A DNA stretch of 11,015 nt. It comes from an uncultured bacterium (GTDB lineage: Bacteria; Bacteroidota; Bacteroidia; Sphingobacteriales; Sphingobacteriaceae). The translations under genes and the position numbers were made by a program. The notes beneath the pieces are model-generated. The model had not been told where the DNA came from. It was given only the letters and a program-made list of their open reading frames with translations, and did no database searches. The DNA is taken from positions 1-11,015 of the forward strand of contig CAJBVG010000223.1 in NCBI GenBank assembly GCA_903958995.1, read 5' to 3'. How positions within the stretch are numbered: the first letter of the stretch is position 1; each line of letters starts with the position of its first letter. This document shows positions 1 to 6,089 of this stretch, piece after piece.

Positions 1-812
1 AAACAGGCATCCCTACTGTAGTAACCATACACGACTTAATTTTTAAACGATTTCCGGAATATTACAAAGCTGCCGATCGTAAAATTTACGAAACAAAATT
101 TAAAGAAGCTTGTGAAGTTGCTGATCGTATTATTGCCATCTCAGAACAAACAAAAAAAGATATTATTCATTTTTTCGGAATTGATGAAAAGAAAATTCGT
201 GTAGTGTATCAATCCTGCTCAGATATATTTCATCAAGAAATAAACCCGATGATGTTGATGACTGTTCGAGTAAAATATCAATTACCCGAAAAATTTATTT
301 TAAATGTAGGGACAATTGAGACAAGGAAAAATGCCTTTCAAATTGTTCAAGCATTAAAAGATATTGATGAAAACATTCCATTAGTTCTTATTGGAAAATC
401 TACTCCTTATGTAGATGAAATCAAACAATATTTGATTAAACATAACCTCGAACATCGTGTAATCTTTTTGCACAAAATTGCATTCGATGAGTTGCCAATA
501 GTTTACTATTTGTCCTCTTTATTTATATATACTTCAAGATTTGAAGGTTTTGGCATTCCAATAATTGAAGCACTGCAATGTGGTGTTCCCGTAATTGCCG
601 CAACAGGTTCATGTTTAGAAGAAGCTGGTGGCCCATCATCTGTATATGTTAGTCCGGATGATGTGCCAGCACTAACAAAAGCAATTAACAAATTACTTGC
701 AGAAGACAATACCGAACAAATTGCTGCTGGTAAAGAGTATGCTAAAAAATTCGAACACGCTAATATTGCCAAAGAATTGATGCAAGTTTATCGAGAATTA
801 GTAAAGCAATAA
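1..812 (+). CDS. GT4-family glycosyltransferase, 5'-truncated
   Basis: The C-terminal 269 residues or so of a GT-B fold glycosyltransferase, probably transferring a sugar from a nucleotide-sugar donor onto a polysaccharide or glycolipid at the cytoplasmic membrane. The frame is open from base 3 without interruption, so the GTG at 204 is internal and the true start lies outside the window. In visible numbering, HDLIF with a nearby FPEYY (10-21) is the end of the acceptor domain seen in mannosyltransferase-like GT4 enzymes. GTIETRKN (103-110) is the usual start of the donor domain. EGFGIPIIE (181-189) is the E-x7-E signature that contacts the nucleotide sugar. GT4 enzymes are usually 350-380 residues, so roughly 100 are missing. 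The stop is followed after one base by the next gene, so the two are probably cotranscribed. Donor and acceptor cannot be read from sequence. Confidence 0.9.
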   Translation, partial: TGIPTVVTIHDLIFKRFPEYYKAADRKIYETKFKEACEVADRIIAISEQTKKDIIHFFGIDEKKIRVVYQSCSDIFHQEINPMMLMTVRVKYQLPEKFILNVGTIETRKNAFQIVQALKDIDENIPLVLIGKSTPYVDEIKQYLIKHNLEHRVIFLHKIAFDELPIVYYLSSLFIYTSRFEGFGIPIIEALQCGVPVIAATGSCLEEAGGPSSVYVSPDDVPALTKAINKLLAEDNTEQIAAGKEYAKKFEHANIAKELMQVYRELVKQ

Positions 813-813
813 T

Positions 814-1323
814 ATGCAGAACTTCAATCTACCAAAAGCCTTAGAAACTTTAAAAACTAATCACTACCTAGGATTAGAAGTACAAGATCGTTACTATGTA
901 ATATTGGAGGCAAATCACGAAGAAACCATAGCTAAATTCAAGGACTATCAAAATTCATTCGAGTTAATTCTCGATAGTTCGAACCGTTTAGAAAGTTATA
1001 TTGCTGAATTAAATCCTTTAGCGTATGACATTATTGACTTCTCTGAAAAACCTATTGTTTTGATTAGCATAGGTGGCAAGAACCTTGCACCCTCAGCGAT
1101 TATGCCAGATAGTAGTATTCAAATACGTGTTGTTCGTGAAGGCGAATTGCAGCAGTTGATAAGAAAATTCAGAATGCCAATTTTGCTTTGTGCTATTAAC
1201 GATGAAGATATATCGATGCTAGATGAATCAAATACTTTTAAATGTATAATGCAAGATGCATTTTTAGAATCGAGTTTAATTCGTTTAGACCCTAATGGTA
1301 GGGTAGAAATACTCAGGAGTTGA
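814..1323 (+). CDS. Degenerate YrdC/Sua5-fold (TsaC-like) protein
   Basis: A 169-residue soluble protein with no signal peptide. I align it by eye to the YrdC/Sua5/TsaC fold, whose members make threonylcarbamoyl-AMP for t6A37 in tRNA. Residues 8-15 (KALETLKT) match the first helix. Residues 20-42 match, without gaps, the stretch that carries the PTDTVYG motif in TsaC, keeping a Tyr and the A-x-x-EE pattern. Residues 64-86 match the segment around the PGP motif, 121-131 (MPILLCAINDE) match the strand ending in TSAN-SG, and the end (SSLIRLDPNGRVEILRS) matches the STIVDL...ILR ending. The PTDT motif, the KxR and SKP lysine/arginine motifs and the TSAN serine are all replaced, so catalysis as TsaC is unlikely. 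It starts one base after the glycosyltransferase stop, with no Shine-Dalgarno sequence, as is usual in this phylum. Its last 11 bp overlap the convergent MFS gene. The fold call is moderate; the function is unknown. Confidence 0.65.
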   Translation: MQNFNLPKALETLKTNHYLGLEVQDRYYVILEANHEETIAKFKDYQNSFELILDSSNRLESYIAELNPLAYDIIDFSEKPIVLISIGGKNLAPSAIMPDSSIQIRVVREGELQQLIRKFRMPILLCAINDEDISMLDESNTFKCIMQDAFLESSLIRLDPNGRVEILRS

Positions 1324-2551
1324 TTAAATTTTTCTTCTCGTATTTATTGATAAGCAAATAATACCATAACACTCCAAATGCATAAAGTGATGCCGTGATT
1401 AAAAACACATTTGCATACATCATCCCCGAATTTCTTAGCACTCTAAATATTATTGCACTAAAGAACCAACTCCCCGACCAAATGGATGCTGTTAATGCAG
1501 AAATAATCTCCTGATTTTTCGGACCAACATAATTCATCACCAACTCCGATGCCGCTGGAGCAGCCATATTCATTAAGGGTTGGCGTAGTAAAAAGAAAAA
1601 CACAGCAGCAAAGTATGCCCAACCTTCTACCTTGTAATATTCGGTACAAGCTAATAAGGCTAGAGAAATTACGGCGATAGTTTGTGTACGTGTAATGGCA
1701 ATTCGGTACCCATATCTTTTTTTAATATGAGGAACTAACAAGGCTGCAAATGCAACCGTAACCGAAGAGAATGCATTCACAATGGCGAACTTCTCCGCAC
1801 TCATATTAAATACCTTGAAGAAAAAAAGATTGATAAACGGAATGGTTAATCCAGCACCAATGGCTAAAATAAGCGAGGGTGTCATGGCCATTGCAATCAC
1901 CTTCCAATCGAAGCCACTTAAGTCCTTTCTACTACCTTCTACTTTGGGGATTACTTCCGATTTTCCCATGCGCCAAACAAAGTATAAGCTGATACCCGAC
2001 AAGCCTGATATAAGTAATAACGATTGGTATTCATGAAAAAAAATCGGATTGAAATAATTCAATAAAAATATCATTGTACCTGTACTTATCATTGCAAAAC
2101 TATAGGTAGAGTAACTTAATGAAATGGCAGCACTTTGATTCTCTGATGATGTATTTCGTAATATGTAGGGCAAGGCTAATACTTGCATAAAAGCATATGA
2201 GATGCCCCAACAAGCCAATGAAATATGAACCATCAGTGGGTGAGCATATTCTACAGACAATAAAATTAAAACACTAAATAAGGAAACGCCTATGGATGCA
2301 ATGTAAAAGAATGGAACGATTTTCCTGCCTTTAATAAATAAGCCTAATGGGAATGCTAAAACCATTACACTTAAAAAACGCCAAGAAATAAAATCAGCAA
2401 TTTCTGGATCCGAATATCCTTTCTTCGCCAAGTAAATATTAAGCACCATCATCATCGCAGCATTTACCATTTGAATAAAAAACTCTGCAACAATCATATT
2501 GATGACAGATTTTTCAATTAAACGATAAGGGCGAAGTATCTTGGAAATCAT
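1313..2551 (-). CDS. MFS transporter, 12 predicted membrane segments
   Basis: A 412-residue, very hydrophobic inner-membrane protein of the major facilitator superfamily. By eye there are about twelve membrane segments in two six-helix halves: roughly residues 18-43, 53-73, 79-100, 107-128, 142-165 and 175-194, a charged central loop (195-215), then 215-245, 255-275, 285-303, 310-330 and 376-401, with one more around 348-370. Short basic loops after helices 2 (FIKGRK) and 8 (HIKKRYGYR) are in the place of the MFS loop motifs. The substrate cannot be inferred. The ATG lies one base beyond the miaA stop, so it is the last gene of the cca-miaA operon. Its stop lies inside the end of the convergent YrdC-like gene, and I see no terminator hairpin in the overlap. 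A drug, sugar or peptide transporter are all possible. Confidence 0.85.
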   Translation of the reverse strand: MISKILRPYRLIEKSVINMIVAEFFIQMVNAAMMMVLNIYLAKKGYSDPEIADFISWRFLSVMVLAFPLGLFIKGRKIVPFFYIASIGVSLFSVLILLSVEYAHPLMVHISLACWGISYAFMQVLALPYILRNTSSENQSAAISLSYSTYSFAMISTGTMIFLLNYFNPIFFHEYQSLLLISGLSGISLYFVWRMGKSEVIPKVEGSRKDLSGFDWKVIAMAMTPSLILAIGAGLTIPFINLFFFKVFNMSAEKFAIVNAFSSVTVAFAALLVPHIKKRYGYRIAITRTQTIAVISLALLACTEYYKVEGWAYFAAVFFFLLRQPLMNMAAPAASELVMNYVGPKNQEIISALTASIWSGSWFFSAIIFRVLRNSGMMYANVFLITASLYAFGVLWYYLLINKYEKKNLINS

Positions 2552-2552
2552 G

Positions 2553-3443
2553 CTATTTATTTAGCGCTATATGTTCTATAATTTTTGGTAAATCATGTAT
2601 GCTGAACCAACTTATTTCTGGATATCTATTAAACCAAGTTAGTTGTCTTTTTGCGTATCGTCTAGAATTTCGCTTAATTAATTCGATGGCTTCTGTTCTA
2701 GAATGCTTACCATCAAAATAATCAAACCACTCGGTGTATCCTACAGTTTGTAAGGTGTATTCATTTTTAAACGGATAGAAAGTTTTCGCTTCTTCTTCTA
2801 ATCCATTCTCTATCATTTTATCTACACGTTTATTGATGCGATCGTATAGTACTGCACGATCATCATTTAAACCAATTTTAATAATATTAAAAGAACGATC
2901 TTTTTTCTTTCCTGTTCTTAAACTCGTGTAGGTTTTACCTGTTAACGTTATTACTTCAATAGCTCTCATTAATCGTTGTGGATTTTGTTGATCAACGATT
3001 TCAAAATATTCAGGATCTAATTGTTTTAGCTTTTCTTGTAATTCTTCTGTGCTGTATTTAGAAAGTTCAACACGAAGCTCATCATCTCGCAAATCAACAG
3101 GATCAAGGCCTTCACACAATGCTTGTATGTATAAACCAGAACCACCAACAGCAATAACGACATCATGTTTAATAAAAAGCTTGGATAAAATTTCAAGTGC
3201 CAAACGTTCATACGTTCCAGCATCTACTAAATCTTTATAGGAATGAGAATTAATTAAATGATGTTTTACTGTATTTAATTCTTCAGCACTAGGCTTAGCA
3301 GTACCAATTTCTAATTCCTTGTAAAACTGACGAGAGTCTGCAGAGATGATTTCTGTATTATAATGTTTTGCGAGCAATACAGAGAGTGCTGTTTTACCTA
3401 CTGCGGTCGGTCCTACAATAAGAATAAGGGTTTTCAAATGCAT
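2553..3443 (-). CDS. miaA: tRNA dimethylallyltransferase MiaA
   Basis: A 296-residue cytoplasmic enzyme that transfers the dimethylallyl group of DMAPP to N6 of A37 in tRNAs reading codons that start with U, giving i6A. The length is normal for the family (about 300). Motifs in order: P-loop GPTAVGKT (11-18), DSRQFY (36-41) with the catalytic aspartate at 36, GGSGLY (100-105), RLMRAIEV (157-164), TVGYTEW (233-239) and the C-terminal RYAKRQLTWF (262-271). All expected motifs are intact. The start is the ATG at 3441-3443, a few residues before the P-loop as in homologues. The gene is followed after one base by the MFS gene. It is preceded by an 85-bp gap filled with a period-7 array that reaches into the miaA start codon and can fold into a long hairpin. 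That gap may affect translation or separate miaA from the upstream genes. Confidence 0.97.
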   Translation of the reverse strand: MHLKTLILIVGPTAVGKTALSVLLAKHYNTEIISADSRQFYKELEIGTAKPSAEELNTVKHHLINSHSYKDLVDAGTYERLALEILSKLFIKHDVVIAVGGSGLYIQALCEGLDPVDLRDDELRVELSKYSTEELQEKLKQLDPEYFEIVDQQNPQRLMRAIEVITLTGKTYTSLRTGKKKDRSFNIIKIGLNDDRAVLYDRINKRVDKMIENGLEEEAKTFYPFKNEYTLQTVGYTEWFDYFDGKHSRTEAIELIKRNSRRYAKRQLTWFNRYPEISWFSIHDLPKIIEHIALNK

Positions 3444-3529
3444 TATGTATTACGTACAATGTATTATGTATTATGAATTATTTATTATGCAAAGTTTACA
3501 TTGTACTTTGTACTTAATACATTGTACAT
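3439..3529. repeat. Degenerate period-7 tandem array with long inverted repeat
   Basis: Thirteen consecutive 7-bp units in one register fill the gap from the miaA start codon to the stop codon of the upstream gene. The left part is close to TGTATTA (exact at 3446, 3460 and 3467); the right part is close to TGTACWT (at 3502, 3509 and 3523). The two halves also form an inverted repeat. Bases 3454-3466 pair with 3515-3527 (13 contiguous pairs), with three more pairs beyond one mismatch. Inside lies a second 6-bp hairpin, CAAAGT (3490-3495) with ACTTTG (3505-3510). The stem is A/T-rich and has no following T-run on the minus strand, so a simple intrinsic terminator is doubtful. In mRNA it would sit just upstream of miaA. 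Confidence 0.85.
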
Positions 3530-4113
3530 TATATCTCCTCAAAGTCTTCCCCTGCGAACTCATCCTTTTCTCCTTCTTCTTCTTCCTCAGCAGCTTCTCC
3601 GTCAAATCCCATTTCATCACGATCTTCTTCATCAACTGCGTATTCCATCACATTTAAGAAATCTAAATCGTCATTTTCTGCAGAGGCAATAATTGGTGAA
3701 ATACCAAATTGTTTTGGTGCTTCACCATTAGATTTTGTGCATAGTGGATAAGAAACACTTGCGTCTTCATTAATTACAATTTTTATTAACTCGACATGGA
3801 ATGTCCAAGGTTTTTCGAAATTGAATACATAATATATTTTTTGATGTGGATCTACAATGAAATTTTTCAATTGAGATTTTTCCATCAAGTTTACGCTTTC
3901 TGTTTTTACATCTTTTTCAAGGTGTGTAATTTCTTTGCCTTTATGCCAATAATCATTACTCATGTAAAAAGATGCCGAAGCATTTCCATCAAAAGAAATG
4001 GATTGGTGAATTGCTTTGTGAAAGTCAGCAAAAGTTTGGTTCGATTTAATATCAATATCTCTACTGATATCATCATAATCCTCGAAACTCACTCTAAATT
4101 TATAAACGGCCAT
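3529..4113 (-). CDS. pRiA4b ORF-3-like protein with acidic tail
   Basis: A 194-residue cytoplasmic protein resembling the plasmid pRiA4b ORF-3 / IS1096 TnpR-like family, whose molecular function is unknown. The pattern seen is YKFRVSFEDYDDISRDI at the start, FADFHKAIHQSISFD (28-42), FYMSNDYWHKG (49-59), then DPHQKIYYVFNFEKPWTF (88-105) and SYPLCTKSNGEAPKQFG (121-137). The last two match the YxFGDxWxH and YPxCxxGxxxxPPEDxGG blocks of the family in weakened form. Residues 161-194 form an acidic tail with 20 Asp/Glu in 34 residues, including five Glu in a row. Despite the family name there is no transposon around it. It lies between cca (49 bp upstream) and miaA (85 bp downstream) on the same strand. 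A possible -7 box, TTATTTTG (4133-4140, minus strand), lies 19 nt before the ATG but has no clear -33 partner. Confidence 0.75.
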   Translation of the reverse strand: MAVYKFRVSFEDYDDISRDIDIKSNQTFADFHKAIHQSISFDGNASASFYMSNDYWHKGKEITHLEKDVKTESVNLMEKSQLKNFIVDPHQKIYYVFNFEKPWTFHVELIKIVINEDASVSYPLCTKSNGEAPKQFGISPIIASAENDDLDFLNVMEYAVDEEDRDEMGFDGEAAEEEEEGEKDEFAGEDFEEI

Positions 4114-4162
4114 AGTGCTATTAATCTTTATACAAAATAAAGAAATCTAATTATTTTTTGTG

Positions 4163-5572
4163 CTATTTTTTTCGTTTTAATCCTAATTGCTCGCCTTGTT
4201 TAAACATAAAGTCCAAAGCGACAAGCTTTTCATTCGGAATTTCGCCTTCTAAAATGGCTTCTCGAATGGCATTTTTAATGATTCCTACTTCCCTACCGGC
4301 TTGAATACCGAAGTACTCCATAATGTCATTCCCATCAATTGGAGGTTGCCAATTTCGTAACTTATCCTTTTCTTCTACCTCTATTAACTTTAGTTTAACA
4401 AGTTCGAAATTGTTCTTATACTTCTTAATCTTATACTCATTTTTCGTTGTGATGTCTGCATTACATAGTATCATCAAATCATCAATCTCCTCACCTGCTT
4501 CAAATAATAACCGTCTTACTGCAGAATCTGTTACCGTACTTTGGGCTAATACAATGGGGCGAAGGTGCAACTGTACTAATTTTTGCACGAGTTTCATCTT
4601 CTCATTTTGAGGCAAACGCAAATCTCTAAATATCTTAGGTACCATTCGAGCACCCTTATCCTCATGACCGTGGAATGTCCACCCAGTACCCTCTTCAAAT
4701 CGCTTGGTAGCAGGTTTAGCAATATCATGTAGTATTGCTGCCCATCGCAGCCACAAATCCTCTGTGCTCTCACAAATATTGTCAAGCACTTGCAAGGTAT
4801 GATAGAAATTATCTTTATGTGCTTTCCCTTTTATGGTTTCCACTCCATGAAGTTGCGCCATTAAAGGGAAAATCAGTTTTAACAAACCCGAATCAAATAA
4901 TAAAGTAAATCCGATGGATGGTTTTTCTGATAAGATGATTTTATTAAGCTCGTCTGTAATACGTTCTTTAGAAACAATGCCTATACGGTGAGCATTGGTT
5001 TTAATAGCTTCAAATGATTCATCCTCTATTTTGAATTTTAATTGAGAAGCAAAGCGAATTGCTCTCATCATTCTTAAAGGGTCGTCGGAATAAGTAATAT
5101 CTGGATTTAAAGGAGTTCTAATGACCTTCGCTATTAAATCTTCTTGCCCATTAAATGGATCTATTAATTGCCCATAATCCACTGCATTTAAACTGATGGC
5201 CATGGCATTAATGGTAAAATCCCTGCGGTTTTGATCGTCTTGCAAACTACCATTCTCAACAATAGGCTTACGAGAATCGCTTCGATACGACTCTTTCCGA
5301 GCACCTACAAACTCAATATCCCAATCCTGAAAAACAAGTTGTGCCGTGCCAAAGTTCTTGAATACATTGACATTGGTGCCTTTGCCGATTTTCTTGGCTA
5401 CGAGTTCCGCAAATTCAATTCCATTACCAAGTATTAAAAAATCAACATCTTTCGAATTCCTATTCAACAGCAAATCGCGCACAAAACCACCAATAACAAA
5501 AGCTGGTATTTTATGCTCTTTAGCTACTTCGGAAACAACGTTAAATATTGGATTTTTTAATAAATGCTTCAT
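4163..5572 (-). CDS. cca: CCA tRNA nucleotidyltransferase with HD domain
   Basis: A 469-residue class II nucleotidyltransferase of the poly(A) polymerase/CCA-adding family, which builds or repairs the 3' CCA of tRNA from CTP and ATP. The head domain has GGFVRD (28-33) and the metal-binding pair D42 and D44 in KDVDFL. RRDFTINAMA (116-125) and DPLRMMRAIRF (164-174) follow. A C-terminal HD domain has H258, the HD pair H282-D283 (LHDIAKP) and H301/H303 in FHGHED, consistent with phosphodiesterase or phosphatase activity on tRNA ends. From sequence alone, a poly(A) polymerase or a CC- or A-adding variant is not excluded, but this length with an HD domain is the standard Bacteroidota CCA enzyme. 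The start is the ATG at 5570-5572, which gives the usual distance of about 28 residues to GGFVRD. It heads the operon with the ORF-3-like gene, miaA and the MFS gene. Confidence 0.93.
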   Translation of the reverse strand: MKHLLKNPIFNVVSEVAKEHKIPAFVIGGFVRDLLLNRNSKDVDFLILGNGIEFAELVAKKIGKGTNVNVFKNFGTAQLVFQDWDIEFVGARKESYRSDSRKPIVENGSLQDDQNRRDFTINAMAISLNAVDYGQLIDPFNGQEDLIAKVIRTPLNPDITYSDDPLRMMRAIRFASQLKFKIEDESFEAIKTNAHRIGIVSKERITDELNKIILSEKPSIGFTLLFDSGLLKLIFPLMAQLHGVETIKGKAHKDNFYHTLQVLDNICESTEDLWLRWAAILHDIAKPATKRFEEGTGWTFHGHEDKGARMVPKIFRDLRLPQNEKMKLVQKLVQLHLRPIVLAQSTVTDSAVRRLLFEAGEEIDDLMILCNADITTKNEYKIKKYKNNFELVKLKLIEVEEKDKLRNWQPPIDGNDIMEYFGIQAGREVGIIKNAIREAILEGEIPNEKLVALDFMFKQGEQLGLKRKK

Positions 5573-5578
5573 TGGGCA

Positions 5579-5586
5579 CGAAGATA
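5579..5586 (-). promoter_or_regulatory. Candidate -7 box for the cca operon
   Basis: On the minus strand this reads TATCTTCG, one base from the Bacteroidota consensus TAnnTTTG. Only six bases separate it from the cca ATG, so a transcript starting at the usual distance would have almost no leader. No good TTTG/TTG is seen about 19 bp upstream; that position falls inside the period-8 array. The box is plausible but unproven. Confidence 0.4.
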
Positions 5587-5593
5587 GTAATTT

Positions 5594-5649
5594 TAGAAAT
5601 ATAGAAGTATAGAAGTGTAGAGATGCTCATATGCTTATTAGTATTTCAG
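5594..5649. repeat. Degenerate period-8 tandem array, seven units
   Basis: Seven consecutive 8-bp units in one register fill the middle of the divergent cca/DUF3467 gap. The first four follow TAGARRTR (TAGAAATA at 5594, TAGAAGTA at 5602, TAGAAGTG at 5610). The next two change to CTCATATG (5626) and CTTATTAG (5634), close to the CTAATRTG word found after DUF3467 and after rpoC. The expected -33 regions of both divergent promoter candidates fall inside the array. Confidence 0.75.
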
Positions 5650-5661
5650 ATTTTTAACCTT

Positions 5662-5669
5662 TATATTTG
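5662..5669 (+). promoter_or_regulatory. -7 box of the DUF3467 gene promoter
   Basis: The sequence TATATTTG matches the Bacteroidota primary-sigma -7 consensus TAnnTTTG exactly, and lies 25 bp upstream of the ATG at 5695. That would give a leader of about 20 nt. The expected -33 position (around 5638-5642, TTAGT) is a poor match to TTTG. The -7 box is convincing on sequence; the -33 box is weak. Confidence 0.55.
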
Positions 5670-5694
5670 AAATTTAACATTAACCACTATTATC

Positions 5695-6006
5695 ATGGAA
5701 GAGCAAGTAGATCAAAACCAAATTAACATTGAATTAAGTGAGGAAATTGCAGAAGGGATATATTCTAATTTAGCTATTATCACACATTCGAATGCGGAGT
5801 TCATTATCGATTTTATTCGTATGATGCCAGGAGTTCCTAAGGCAAAAGTGAAGTCGAGAATTATCTTAACGCCTCAACATGCGAAAAGATTAATGACGGC
5901 TTTAGCAGATAACATTCGCAAGTATGAAGATGTACACGGTAAAGTAAAACTAGAAGAACAAACCGCATTCCCAATGAACTTCGGTGGACCAACTGCGCAA
6001 GCGTAG
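5695..6006 (+). CDS. DUF3467 family protein
   Basis: A 103-residue soluble protein that matches DUF3467 over almost its whole length. The family pattern is visible: an acidic start, then EIAEGIYSNLAIITHSNAEF (17-36), a DF-containing helix (39-40), VKSRIILTPQHAKRL (52-66) and a final helix with ALADNIRKYEDVHG (69-82). The molecular function of the family is unknown. There is no signal peptide or membrane segment. The ATG is preceded by a good -7 box about 25 bp upstream, so it probably has its own promoter. In other Bacteroidota, as I recall, this gene lies directly after rpoC on the same strand. Here it points toward rpoC, with a lipoprotein gene between them, which suggests local rearrangement. 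The stop is followed at once by a period-8 array. Confidence 0.88.
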   Translation: MEEQVDQNQINIELSEEIAEGIYSNLAIITHSNAEFIIDFIRMMPGVPKAKVKSRIILTPQHAKRLMTALADNIRKYEDVHGKVKLEEQTAFPMNFGGPTAQA

Positions 6007-6008
6007 GT

Positions 6009-6057
6009 TAATGTGCTAATGTGCTAATTAGGCAATGTGCTAGTGAGGTAGTTTGTT
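6009..6057. repeat. Degenerate period-8 tandem array after DUF3467
   Basis: About six 8-bp units begin two to three bases after the DUF3467 stop. The unit is CTAATGTG (equivalently AATGTGCT, exact at 6010, 6018 and 6034), with diverged units between and after. The same word, in inverse orientation and changed to CTAATATG, occurs directly after the rpoC stop. No strong hairpin is visible, so it does not look like a terminator. Confidence 0.75.
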
Positions 6058-6089
6058 GACTGATGTAGAATCTATTCTTAAAAGGTAAA

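Noticed and set aside
204..206. GTG as the start of the glycosyltransferase gene
   Set aside because: The frame is open to base 3 and upstream codons encode conserved GT4 sequence (HDLIF...FPEYY), so this GTG is internal.
3439..3529. CRISPR array or intrinsic terminator
   Set aside because: Units are 7 bp without spacers, and the A/T-rich stem lacks a GC core followed by a T-run.
3445..3692. Two plus-strand open frames over the period-7 array and the acidic tail
   Set aside because: Their translations merely reflect the repeat and the complement of Glu/Asp codons (runs of Phe, Leu and Ser).
3529..4113. Transposon passenger or resolvase gene
   Set aside because: The family name refers to IS1096 and pRiA4b, but no transposase, terminal inverted repeats or target duplication are visible.
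3796..4140. A 114-codon plus-strand open frame opposite the ORF-3-like gene
   Set aside because: It is a hydrophobic, low-complexity translation antisense to a recognisable protein, with no homology or promoter.
6052..6080. Promoter for the lipoprotein gene (TTTG at 6052-6055, TATTCTTA at 6073-6080)
   Set aside because: Spacing is 17 bp and the -7 candidate matches TAnnTTTG poorly, so it is not better than chance.
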